From NCBI GenBank assembly GCA_963669155.1, contig OZ022596.1, forward strand, positions 7,805,020 through 7,869,019: DNA of 64,000 nucleotides, written 5' to 3'. Below the pieces are notes generated by a model. It saw only the letters and a list, made by a program, of their open reading frames with translations. It had not been told where the DNA came from and ran no database searches. Source of the DNA: Arbacia lixula (Eukaryota > Echinodermata > Echinoidea > Arbacioida > Arbaciidae). Below are positions 1 through 10,076 of this stretch, one piece after another (position 1 is the first letter of the stretch; every line of letters begins with the position of its first letter). A program made the position numbers and the translations under genes.

Positions 1-693
1 GAGGGGATAACTAGTCTGGCTCGCAACACTGTTGTTTACTCATGAGTATGAGGAAAAAAGAGTGAGAGAGAGAAAGGATCACTGTCCACACCATCATTAA
101 CCCTAATCAGGCCGGGGTATTCGGAGTCCGCCTAGTAGGCACTTGTGATGAAATCTCTTAAGTTTGCATGAGCAAATTTTCGATTGAAATCAAGATTTAT
201 GATTAATTAATTATGAAAATATATTTACCTGTAAACATTTATTTCCCCCTATAATTCACCTATGAGATAGATAGGAAGTAATAATGAGGGAGCCAGAAGA
301 GACAGTGAGAGAGAGGGAGCGAGTAAAAACACAATGGAACAAAACATTTGTATCTTCCCCCATCATCTGTCTTATTGTGTTTGTAAACTGTTACAATCCA
401 GATGTTCGTAGCTGTCCCTATCAACTCCTATTCTCACGCCCAAGGATTATCAACTACTTCCCCCCATCTGATATGTTTGTTTACTCTACCCCTGCACCGT
501 CTCTCTCTGTCTCCCTTAGCTCTCTCACCCAAGACTGTTACATAAGCCATGACCATGCATTGATGTACAGTACTGTGTATATATGTGTATATGTATGTGT
601 TATACCAGAATAAAGGCAGTTGCCACTCAGACACCAACCAAGCAAGTCTAGCATTTTCCTTCCTCTCACAAACATAAAATGTCTCACATCCAG
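1..693. other. Upstream intron sequence of RFWD3, no exon recognised
   Basis: This lies 5' of the first visible RFWD3 exon and ends in a polypyrimidine stretch and CAG acceptor at 691-693. It is AT-rich with short GA-rich patches near 60-80 and 300-320. I see no stretch that continues the WD40 protein upstream, so the missing 5' exons are probably beyond the left edge. Confidence 0.5.
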
Positions 694-3600
694 ATACTCC
701 TGCCCCCTGCCGGCATGGTGCTGTGCCTGGAACTCGGCCAACACGAACTATGTGTATGCGGGACTACAGAACGGCTCCATCATCGTGTTTGATACGAGGA
801 AATCAGATGGAGAGGTACAGACGCTGACAAGAGAAGGGTCGCGCTGTCCCATCGTGTCCCTGAAATACGTCCCCAGTAGTCCCATGGTTTCCTTCCCGTG
901 AGTATTTTGTTGTTGTTCCAATGCACTGTTGTGTATTTTGTGTTATTTCTTGTCATTTTCTGTCATTTTGTATCTTCTTACCAGTGGAGGCCAATTTTCT
1001 GTATTTTTTATGCCTCCGCCACGAAGTGGCCGGAGGCATTATGTTTTCGGGTTGTCCGTCCGTCCGTCCGTCCGTACGTCCGTCCCGAATCCATTTCGGC
1101 AATATCTTGAGAACCGTGAACCAGATTTGCTTCAAACTTGGTATATGTGTGTATTGCATAAAACCAATGAAGTGTCTTAAATTGGGGTCAAATCTGATTG
1201 AGGTCAAAGGTCAAAGGTCATTGAACATTGTGAAAAATTGCCCAAAATTGACCTTTTTCACATTAAATCCAAATCCAAGGATACAATTCTCATCAAACAT
1301 GGTACAAAGATGGATCACTACTTGGCGGTAGACTGGTGACATTTTGGGTTAAATTCCTGAAAGGTTAGAGGTCAAAGGTCAATGAACTTTGTGAAAAATT
1401 GCAAAAATTTGACCTTTTTAACAATAAATCCAAGTCCAAGGATGTAGTTCTCATTGAACATGGTGCAAAGATGGATCACTACTTGGGGCTAGACTGGTGA
1501 CATTTTTGGTGAAATTTCTCAAAGGTCAGAGGTCAAAGGTCAACGCACTTTGCCAAAATTGGCTATTTTTCACAATAAATCCAAATCCAATGGTACATTA
1601 CCAAATAAACATGGTGCAAAGATGGATCACTACTTGGGGCTAGACTGGGGACATTTTCGGTGAAATTTCTCAAAGGTCAGAGGTCTAAGGTCAATGAACT
1701 TTGCCAAAAATTACCTAAAAATTGCCCCCAAAGTGATATTTTTCAAAGTAAATCCAAATCCAATGGTCCATTACCAACTAAACATGATGCAAAGATGGAT
1801 CACTACTTGGGGGTAGGCCTAGACTGATAACATTTTTGGTGAAATTTCTCAAAGGTCAGAGGTCAAAGGTCAATGCACTTTGCCAAACTTAGCTAAACAT
1901 GGAAAAACAGAATAAATAGTATTTTCATTTCACATAGGAATTCACTGGAACATTCCCAACCAAACAAACAGATTTTCTGAAAATAATCTAAATAGAGCTA
2001 GCAAAGAGGCGGAGGCATATTTATCGACTGCGTGGCAGTCGAATTGCTCTAGTTATATAGGCAATAGAATTGAATCTTGAATCTTGAAATCATAGAAGAC
2101 CGAAGTGGTTTCTTCATATCCACTGTTATGCAGGATTCTGGGCTGGTGTTTGATTAAAGGGATAGTTCACCCTGGAGATAAGTCGGTTTCAATTAAAGTA
2201 GAAACATAAAAAGAACCATATTAGTGAAGGTTTGGTGAAAATCCGTCAAAGGATAAGGAAGTTATGATCTTTTGAAATTTCATTTTTGTGACGTCACGTG
2301 CGCAGTGCTCTCCCATATGTTATGTTCAGAATATCTCCATAAATCGCTCTTTTTCTATTTTTGACACCGGAATGAATTTTTTCAAACAGGTATGTGTGCA
2401 AAAATGTATGTAAAATTAATCCATTTTGGGCATATAGCGATAATATCACCTTCATAATGATTTTCAAAGAAGAATAAGGGTCAAATAATCACTAAATCTC
2501 CAAACTGGTGACGCACTAAATAGGTATTTAAATGTATGGGTGCTGTGATATGATACGTCTGTCAACTTTACAGTACTTAGACTTACCTCTCTGTCCATCT
2601 CTGTGCAGGTGTGCGGGGCTGCTGACAGGGACACTAGAGGGCGCTTCGTTCTGGGAGCAGACAGCAGCAGAGGAATACCGACTACACAACCTGCAGCTAG
2701 AGGGTGAGTCTGTCGTCCTGCGTCGATTATCGTTGCGTCTTGTTTCCAGCCGAAAAGTAAAAGGAGAGTCCACCCTGAACTTCAGTTGGTTTCAATAAAA
2801 GCAGGGGCATGAAAGAAATGTAGTAGTCTTGCATGTGACATCATAAAATAAAAAATCAAGACTGTATGCAATCAGAACTTTCTTATCCTTTGACAAATTT
2901 TTGTCAAACCATCACTTATCTGTTCTGTCATGTTTCTGCTTTTATTAAAACTAATTTAATTTCAGGTTGGACTATCCCTTTAAGGTTCTGGCCTACCATA
3001 AAAAGAGTCATTGACAGCAGTTGACAACGGTACTTCCATGATCTGTAATCATTCCACTGCTTCTCCTTGCCTTTAGTAAGCAAATAATCAACGTCGGTGA
3101 AGGTAATGTGACGAACTATCACTTCCGAGGCGATCTGGATGTAGCTATCTTTCCGAAGCGCAGCTGAGGAAAGATAGCGTATACATTCCGATCGCTGAGG
3201 AAGCGATGGTTCGTCTCATTGCCTGAAACCAAAAGTTGATTATTTGCTTTATATTCCACATCTGAAACCAGCTATCTATACCAAAAATGATAATTTAAAA
3301 TACAAAAGTAATGTTTACTTTTCTACCTAATTCCGAGCCGCTGCCATGGGGAACACGCGTTATAGGATGCGCGTTAGGACGCGCTTTAGGACGCGTTATT
3401 AGGAGTTACTGTTAGTCAATTGATACTCCGAGTGTAACACACTTTTATTTCGCGCGTCCTCAAAATATTGATCACGCGTTAGGACTGTGAGGAGTGAAGA
3501 GATCACCGAAACCAAAAAGTACTGTCACCTAGAGTGTAACAAACTCTTCTTCTCAGGTGATCAGATGGGCAAAACTATGCTTTATCATGTGATCAACTCT

Positions 3601-6038
3601 TGACCAATTATATACATGTAGCAACATTCTTAGTATGTGAAATATAAAAGTTAATATCGTTATTGGCTTTACACAGTGAATGTATTGTGCTTGTTTTCTA
3701 TTTATGATCTTGACAGGCAGCTGTACTGGTGTGGCGTTTGCAACAAGCACAAGGAACTGTCTAGCTTCATTCAGACCAAGCAAGTCCCATCCTTCTACTA
3801 GATACGTGGTAAGTGTTTGTACAAAATCACTAGTGTTAGGAGTGGTTTGAATTGGCAACAGTAAAAAAGAAACTGACTAGCTTTATTTAGGCCAAGCAAG
3901 TTCAATCCTTCTACTAGATATGTGGAAAGTGTGTGTACAAAATCGCTAGTGTTAGGAGTGGTTTAAATTGGCAACAGTAAAAAAGAAACTGACTAGCTTT
4001 ATTTAGGCCAAGCAAGTTCAATCCTTCTACTAGATATGTGGAAAGTGTGTGTACAAAATCGCTAGTGTTAGGAGTGGTTTAAATTGGCAACAGTAAAAAA
4101 GAAACTGACTAGCTTTATTTAGGCCAAGCAAGTCCCATCCTTCTACTAGATACGTGGTAAGTGTTTGTACAAAATCACTAGTGTTAGGAGTGGTTTAAAT
4201 TGGCAACAGTAAAAAAGAAACTGACTAGTTTTATTTAGGCCAAGCAAGTTCAATCCTTCTACTAGATATGTGGAAAGTGTGTGTACAAAATCGCTAGTGT
4301 TAGGAGTGGTTTAAATTGGCAACAGTAAAAAAGAAACTGACTAGCTTTATTGAGGCCAAGCAAGTTCAATCCTTCTCCTAGATATGTGGAAAGTGTGTGT
4401 ACAAAATCACTAGTGTTAGGAGTGGTTTAAATTGGCAACAGTCACAAGAAACTGTCTAGCTTCATTCTGACCCAGCAAGTCAAGTCCATCAACTGAATTA
4501 ACCCTATTCTCACTGGGCTTGTTGAGAGCAGGTTTTGACTGGATGGTGGGGGGGGGGGGGGGGGGGGCTGTTTTGACCCACTTTGACAAACTTGATGCAA
4601 GGATGAATGGCTACATTTAGGTAGACAAGTTAGATTGAAAATCAAAGAACTAAGAGGTCAAAGGTCAATGAACATTACCAAACTTGGCTAAACATGGAAA
4701 AACAGAATATGATATTTTAATTTCACATAGGAGCTCAATGGTACATTGCCTACCAAACATACAAGTTTTCTGAGAATAAATCTCAATGAAGGTAGCAAAG
4801 AGGCGGAGGCATATTTATCGACTTGGGATCATCCCATGAAGCATGCATCGGGCTATTTTGTCTTTTTGCTGGTAGCAAGTTGTGTTTTGATCACCTATGA
4901 GCTTGGAGCTATAAAAAGAAAAGTACCCTGAAAATTTGTCTACTGGTAGGATGCCAAAGATTTCCTTGAGCGTTGTGGATACAGGTTTTATTGTAATAAG
5001 ATTTCTCTCATTTTTTTTCTTCAGATGTGCGAGATGGCTCGACAGCAAGTCGGTGAGCATGGCAACTCACTAGTCTCCTCCCAGACTGTGCAGACTTTCT
5101 ATGGAGGCAACACAATGAAGGTGCTCACTCAGTCCGCACTGTTTCCCATCCCAGGCCAGGAGGAGAATTTAATAGTGTGTGCTGGGGACGAGTCTAGCTC
5201 ATCGGTGAGGTCCCAGACTTTCTTTTTTTGATTTGATCGTTAAGTTTTCTTGTATGTCATCATCATCATCATATCGTACATTGTATGAGCGAATTGGGGA
5301 CTGAAATACTACGAGCAATCGGCTATAGTGAGAAATATGTGTGGGTCCTGACTTCCTCGTTATATTGGAGATTCCCTGTATCATTATTTAAAATTGTGTA
5401 ATTAATTACCGCACACACACACATTCACACACAATCACACCCAAATACCAAAAAAATGCTTGAGGAAAAACAAAGAAATACATAGGAAAATTGAAAAACA
5501 AGAAAATACATAAGGAATGATTACCACAACCTATCGTTTTATTTCAGGAATTGATGAGGGAGTTATGAAAATTGCTATTCCAGAGGCTTTATTTAGTGAG
5601 AAATACCCAAATCTATGATTTCTCGCATAAATTAACATAAATTAATTAAGTAAAAAATTTAAAGGATTTTTTGTAAATTTAGCTTTACAAGTTTGTAGAT
5701 TACATAATTCTTGACCCTTGTACAAAATTTTGAGGCAATCGGGCGACCCGTGGCCGAGATATCTTAGGGTGGAGCCATAATGCCTCCTACATGCCTGCAT
5801 GGCAGTCTAATAGTGCGAGGTGTTGCTATGAATCTACATGTAACTCAAAATGCTTCTTGGACTTCTCTCCTTGCTGCAGGTCTTCATGTGGGATGCTAGC
5901 ACGGCGGCCGTGAGACAGAAGATTCCGATGGGTGCGACGGCCATCGATGTCTGTCCCTTCAACGTCGGAGAGACTCACTATCTGGCAGCCCTGACAGACA
6001 AGCAGATCAAACTCTGCAAATGGGTGCCGCGATCTTGA
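694..6038 (+). CDS. RFWD3: RFWD3-like E3 ubiquitin ligase, C-terminal WD40 region (5' partial)
   Basis: Five exons with consensus splice sites and consistent phase: 694-897, 2609-2703, 3717-3808, 5025-5204 and 5880-6038 (TGA at 6036-6038), giving about 242 residues. The product matches the C-terminal WD40 domain of RFWD3 as I know it: PLPAWCCAW, YVYAGLQNGS, LTGTLEGASFWEQ, RNCLASFRPSKSH, TFYGGNTMKVLT, IVCAGDES, then IDVCPFNVGETHYLAALTD and a KLCKW end. RFWD3 ubiquitinates RPA and RAD51 at stalled forks and at interstrand crosslinks; the WD40 part binds RPA in the human protein. The RING and coiled-coil exons are not in the window. Exon 5025-5204 is exactly 60 codons. The introns hold AGGTCA-rich repeats, hairpin elements and an exon-derived minisatellite. 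The terminal exon is followed by degenerate copies of itself. Identification is firm; the N-terminal extent is unknown. Confidence 0.93.
1010..2053. repeat. Interspersed element with internal AGGTCA-rich tandem units
   Basis: It lies in the first visible RFWD3 intron. It opens with a GCCTCCGCCACGAAG hairpin-like motif and a CCGT run, and closes with AGAGGCGGAGGCATAT and a tail GACTGCGTGGCAGTC, so its ends are partly complementary. Inside are four to five degenerate units of roughly 150-170 bp, each with the phrase GATGGATCACTACTTGG and an AGGTCA cluster. A truncated relative is at about 4640-4830. Confidence 0.75.
2154..2345 (+). repeat. Half copy of TTAA inverted-repeat element (family A)
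   Basis: Begins TTAAAGGGATAGTTCACCCT and matches the left arm of related elements at 2758-2992, 6684-6790 and 17095-18112. No matching right arm follows, so this copy is truncated. It carries a GTGACGTCACGTG stretch near 2288. Confidence 0.65.
2758..2992. repeat. Short TTAA-type MITE (family A)
   Basis: About 235 bp just downstream of the second RFWD3 exon. The left end (AGTCCACCCTGAACTTCAGT) is complementary to the right end (TTTCAGGTTGGACTATCCC then TTTAA). The TTAA at the edge suggests mobilisation by a piggyBac-like transposase, which is inference; no coding capacity is present. Confidence 0.7.
3070..3255. repeat. Foldback element in an RFWD3 intron
   Basis: The outer arms AAGCAAATAATCAAC and GTTGATTATTTGCTT are complementary, with further imperfect complementarity inward. 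Shorter internal hairpins lie at 3127-3205. It is non-coding. Confidence 0.6.
3750..4485. repeat. 116-bp minisatellite derived from an RFWD3 exon and its splice donor
   Basis: Six tandem units follow the coding exon 3717-3808. The equivalent point (CCAAGCAAG) falls at about 3774, 3891, 4007, 4123, 4239, 4355 and 4470, a period of 116-117 bp. Each unit descends from the last part of the exon plus the first part of the intron. The copy at 4124-4160 still matches the true exon end and its GTAAGT donor. Other copies have changed the donor to GGAAAGTG and carry an in-frame TGA, so they are not functional exons as read. Confidence 0.9.
4640..4832. repeat. Truncated copy of the AGGTCA-rich interspersed element
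   Basis: Shares the AGGTCAAAGGTCAATGAAC unit, the CATGGAAAAACAGAAT phrase and the AGAGGCGGAGGCATATTTAT end with the element at 1010-2053. Confidence 0.7.
5395..5815. repeat. Partial copy of the poly-C/poly-G flanked element
   Basis: The internal part matches the elements at 21605-22385 and 29465-30190, including GGAATTGATGAGGG, GAGGCTTTATTTAGTGAGAA and GGCAATCGGGCGACCC. It ends near a GCCATAATGCC motif. It lies in the last RFWD3 intron. Confidence 0.65.
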
Positions 6039-6650
6039 AGCCTGTGTGAAATGGTGCTAGGATGCATACAGTATGTGTGGATGAACAGGATAATGTAGAA
6101 TTGTGACGGTTACATGTATATAAACGTCTTCCCTTTCAATGTTTGAGAGAACTATCCAGCCTCAATGCTCAACAAGCAGATTAAACTCTGCAAATGACTG
6201 TCGTGATAATGACTACAGTGTGAACGGTGCTAAGATGCTTACAGTTTGTGTGGATGAACAGTATCACATTGAATGGTGATGGTTCAATCCATTTCTTTTC
6301 CTTCAGTGTTGGAGAGACCAAGTGCCTTGCCTAGATATCAGCAAGTGGATCAAACCCTGTAAATCAGTGTCACGATAATGCCTATGGTGTGAACGGTACA
6401 GCGTGTGTGGATGAACAGTGTGACATGGAATGGTGTCGGTTCAATGGATGTTTTACCCTTCTGCGTTTGCGAGAGCCAACTACCAAGCCTCAATGATCAG
6501 CAAATGGACCAAACTCTGTGATAGTGACTGTGGTGTGAACGATGCTAACATGCGTAGAGTGTGAAAGGTTCGAGGACGCACGTAGTGTGAACGGTGCCAG
6601 GATGCATATAGTGTCAATGGAAGAACAGTGTGATGTGGGGTATGTTAATA
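6039..6650 (+). repeat. RFWD3 3' region with tandem degenerate copies of the terminal exon
   Basis: After the TGA, the end of the coding exon plus the start of the 3' UTR is repeated about three more times. The AGCA(A/G)(A/G)T..CAAACTCTG motif, which encodes QIKLC in the gene, recurs at about 6001, 6175, 6340 and 6499 (period about 160-174 bp). Each copy is followed by a diverged GTGTGAACGGTGCTA...TGTGTGGATGAACAGT block. The copies are frameshifted and carry stops. Confidence 0.85.
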
Positions 6651-6683
6651 TCTGCCACTTTTACCTCACGATCAACGAGCAGC

Positions 6684-6790
6684 TTAAAGGGATAGCTCAC
6701 CCTGAAATTAAGTTGGTTTTAATAAAAGCAGAAACATGAAAGAAACATATCAGTGAAGGTTTGACGAAAATCTGTCAAAGGATAAGAACA
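6684..6790 (+). repeat. Half copy of TTAA element (family A)
   Basis: AAAGGGATAGCTCACCCTGA through GTCAAAGGATAAGAACA matches the left arm of the copy at 2154. It includes AATAAA at about 6720, which could serve as an RFWD3 poly(A) signal, but that is unproven. Confidence 0.6.
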
Positions 6791-7000
6791 CTAGTACATT
6801 GTGAAAATGGTGTGAACATTGAAATGGTGTCTCATTTGTTGGTACAGTGAAGAAAATAACTATGGTGTGAACATGAGTACATATTGTGAATATGGTGCGA
6901 ACATGAGTACATGGTGAATATGATGTGAACATGAATACATTGTGAATAAGATGTGAACATGAAATGGTGTCTCTTTTGCTGGTACATGTACAGTGAGATT
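6790..7000. repeat. Degenerate GTGAACATG short tandem repeat
   Basis: Phrases such as GTGTGAACATGAGTACAT and TGTGAATA recur every 25-35 bp. No gene seen. Confidence 0.6.
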
Positions 7001-7114
7001 GTTGTATGTCAACATTTAACTGAATGTCTGTTCCTTGACTCTTGGAAAGAATCACTCGATCATCTCCTCTAAAAGGATCATTCTTTCTGACACTATCACT
7101 GTCCTCTTGTAAAC

Positions 7115-7345
7115 GTGCAATATGCCATTTTCGTAATGTATTCCAACTTTCTCCCAAGCTGCGTAGTATTGAGTCATGACATTCATCTGTAACTAGGTGA
7201 TTAAGTTTCAATTGAGTTTTCAATCGAATGAACTCTGAATCTATAAGTTGTTGCTACTCGAACAGACTTTGGACAAGCTTTGGGCTCACCAGTAGTGACG
7301 GATTGATTGAACGATGCGCATCAAATTTGCATACAAAAATGGTCT
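7115..7345. repeat. Copy of interspersed family B (GTTGTTGCTAC repeat)
   Basis: Carries CATTTTCGTAATGTATTC near 7120, GTTGTTGCTACTCG near 7248 and GGACAAGCTTTGGG near 7271. The same order of motifs is found at 13850-14070, 15385-15565, 17560-17830, 35395-35655, 56890-57060 and 58060-58325. Confidence 0.7.
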
Positions 7346-9650
7346 TGCTCCTAAGATCAGCTGATAATGATTGATCTATATATTTCAATGCTACCTATGT
7401 CCATTAATTCTATATGCGTGTTTAAAGTCATATGATAGCTTTGTGTAATAATTGTTTATATGAACTCTGATTAAGATCACTATGCAGACATGTTAACCAA
7501 AGATTATATAAAGGTATACACCATTAAAAAATGCAGAATGTCACTTTTTGTGAGATGTCTGTGCTGGATTCACAACTATGGAACACGTTGGTCAAAGAAA
7601 AAGCAATTGGATATTTATGTATTCTTGTCTTTTTTGTATTGGGCAGATATCCTGTCAGCTGGTATTTCATTTGATTTTTCTCTATTTTTCATCACAGGTT
7701 GTGAAAGGATTGTCATGATCTTCACTGCAATGTCTGTAGGGAAATCCTGATAAGATTAAATGAATAATACCGGGGAAATCGAGAGAAGCAGCCTTTTTAG
7801 CAACAGTTTTAAAAAAAATAAGTTGTGTAGGTTGGGATTTTTTTCCTTCAATATCATGATCATTAGCATTATATTTTATGAGCAGCTACATTAATTTTGC
7901 TCAAAATTTCAAAGTATTGTACACCTTTTGTATTGTTCTTGTGAAGCATAACCAAGGAAATATCACAGCCTGTCTTGTATAATATTCATTTACAAAGCAA
8001 AAGAGCTAATGATACAAATATTTAAACGCAAATGACTTGCTTTTCTTTAACAATTCAGTCTGTTTTTCTGCTTTTTTCTTTTCTTAAATTCAACTTTAAG
8101 TCTGAGTTGAATTCACTTAAATATGTCACTGTGTGATTGATTGTTTGTGTAGTTAAGTGTTAAGAAGACCAACTGTGATTTATTCTGTGTCTTGTTAAAG
8201 GGAAAGTCCTTCCTATAGTTATTTCTGCCAAAATGATACAGCAATAGCCCATTAGAGACAGGGTGTCCCATTTGCAAAAGTCATGAAACCATAATGATAA
8301 CCTGTATGACATCTCACAGTCATAGCTTCACAAACATTTTCAGGAAATGTGAAAAACTATCCTTGTTTACGTTAGTTACATTCCTATTCGCATTGTCCTT
8401 GTCAGCGCGTAATTGTGGGCATTGCTCCCATTGAACGCATGCACTGTGGAGCGGACATGTGCGGACCATAAGCCACAGTGTTCTCTACTCTCGAGACGAT
8501 AGGTTTCGGATGAACAGCCCCACCCCCCCCCCCCCCCCCAAAAAAAAAAAAAAATAATAATAATAAATAAATAAATAAATAAACAAAAAAATAATAATAA
8601 TAAAATATCTAAAAATCGCTATAATTACGCTTAAAGTAAGTGTCCACTTCTATTAGTGAGAGGGAATTTAGTTCTGTAGGGCATTTTATGAACCTTTCTT
8701 CGTCTGACAAGCTGTCTTTTTCCGACAGTTACCATAGTACCAGTCAGAGGCTAGTGCTTCTCAACCAATCAAAACCGAGGATTTCACTGAAGAGTTCAGC
8801 ACTGACCATTTGGCCAGTGCTGACAACGTTCATGAAACGCCATCCTGATCAGTATATTCTTCCATCTTCCCTTCTTTTTTTTTTACCATTTTTTTTTCTT
8901 CAAAAGGGACACCCTGTCTTTAGGAGTGAGTGGACTGTAAAGGATTCTTGAAATCATGCTTAGGATAAATATAAGAAGTTGTTATAAATAATGTTTATGT
9001 TTATGTTTTTGAGAATGAAATATTTTGATAATAAAACATCTCTTTATGAAGACAAGAAAATGAATTTTGTGACGTTGCTCTTTTCAATGATTTTCTGGTT
9101 GGTGTATGAGGGGCAGATGAAGACATGAAAAGAGTTGGATAGATAGATAATGAAGCGTTTAAGGAGCATGTGAGCGGGGACATGGTATAATGCAAGAGGG
9201 AAAAGGATGGATGAAGGGAGAGTGAGAGGGAGAAAGAAGGTTTTTTCAAGAAAGCTTAAGATTGATTTTGACCTATTAATCTATGGTGAGCTGGCTCCGT
9301 AGTTGCAGAAGTTTGCAATGGGAAGAATTCATGCTTTAAAAAAAGACTGGGAAGGAGAAAACCAGAATGAACATAACATAAAGAAGATAAGCCAAAACAA
9401 AAAACCTCATCACCTAAATAAAAACAAATTTTATTTCACCGATATATACATCGATGAATATTGATTTTAAAAAAGTGCTAGAAAGTAGCCTACTAATCAT
9501 CTAATGATGTACATGTATTGCTTAACTTTTCTTTGTTGGCTGAACAGTTAATTGTACTGTATTCTTTTCGATAATGCAAATTTTGAAGAAAAACAACAAA
9601 AAAGTCCAATTCGAGTCAGATCTTAAAACACCCGCGATTATGACGCGCTG
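7346..9650. other. Intergenic sequence, low complexity at 8520-8605
   Basis: AT-rich with no supported exon. A poly-C run, a poly-A run and AAT/AAAT microsatellites sit at about 8521-8605. This separates RFWD3 from the CTBS promoter. Confidence 0.5.
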
Positions 9651-9839
9651 CAGAGAGAGATAAAAACAAAACAAAACAGGTGCACACGCACTGCTACATA
9701 CTTAACATGATACCGACTATGAAATACGCTCGTTCGTTTGATAACATACATCGAAAAAAAATAAACGACATGAATAAAGAAGCTACTACTATGATAGAAC
9801 ACCTCAGGTTCAGTAAACAGCGATGTGACCAGCCCAAGA

Positions 9840-9900
9840 CACCATTGGGTTGGTCACATGACCGAAACAATATCACGTGATCTGCATAATGCACGTGATA
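9840..9900 (+). promoter_or_regulatory. E-box cluster upstream of CTBS
   Basis: Two CACGTG E-boxes at 9874-9879 and 9892-9897 lie 18 bp apart and about 180-200 bp upstream of the CTBS ATG. The first is in TATCACGTGATC. A palindromic GGTCACATGACC lies at 9852-9863 and an ATTGG (inverted CCAAT) at about 9843. TFEB/TFE3/MITF factors bind GTCACGTGAC-type CLEAR elements in lysosomal gene promoters of vertebrates. The match here is to the core, not the full consensus. Confidence 0.5.
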
Positions 9901-10076
9901 ATACCATACTACAAATTCTACAAGCTCATCTCGGATATCTCGATCCGGAAATTCATGTCGGAAAAGATCTCGAGAGTGCGAGGCGTCGACCATTTGAAAT
10001 CGATGTAGATTCGTCCAAGCTTTCTTGTATACAGTTGTCAGGTACTAGTCCCAAAGTTTGCTCGAGCATCTTTGGC

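Noticed and set aside
3750-4485. CRISPR-like regular repeats
   Set aside because: Units are contiguous 116-bp tandem copies without unique spacers, in an animal gene intron; the same holds for 20037-20460 and 48740-49405.
6750-7223. 157-residue minus-strand frame
   Set aside because: Made of the GTGAACATG repeat and a family B repeat; no domain recognised.
9001-9249. Minus-strand Ser-rich frame
   Set aside because: GA-rich low complexity, no protein character.
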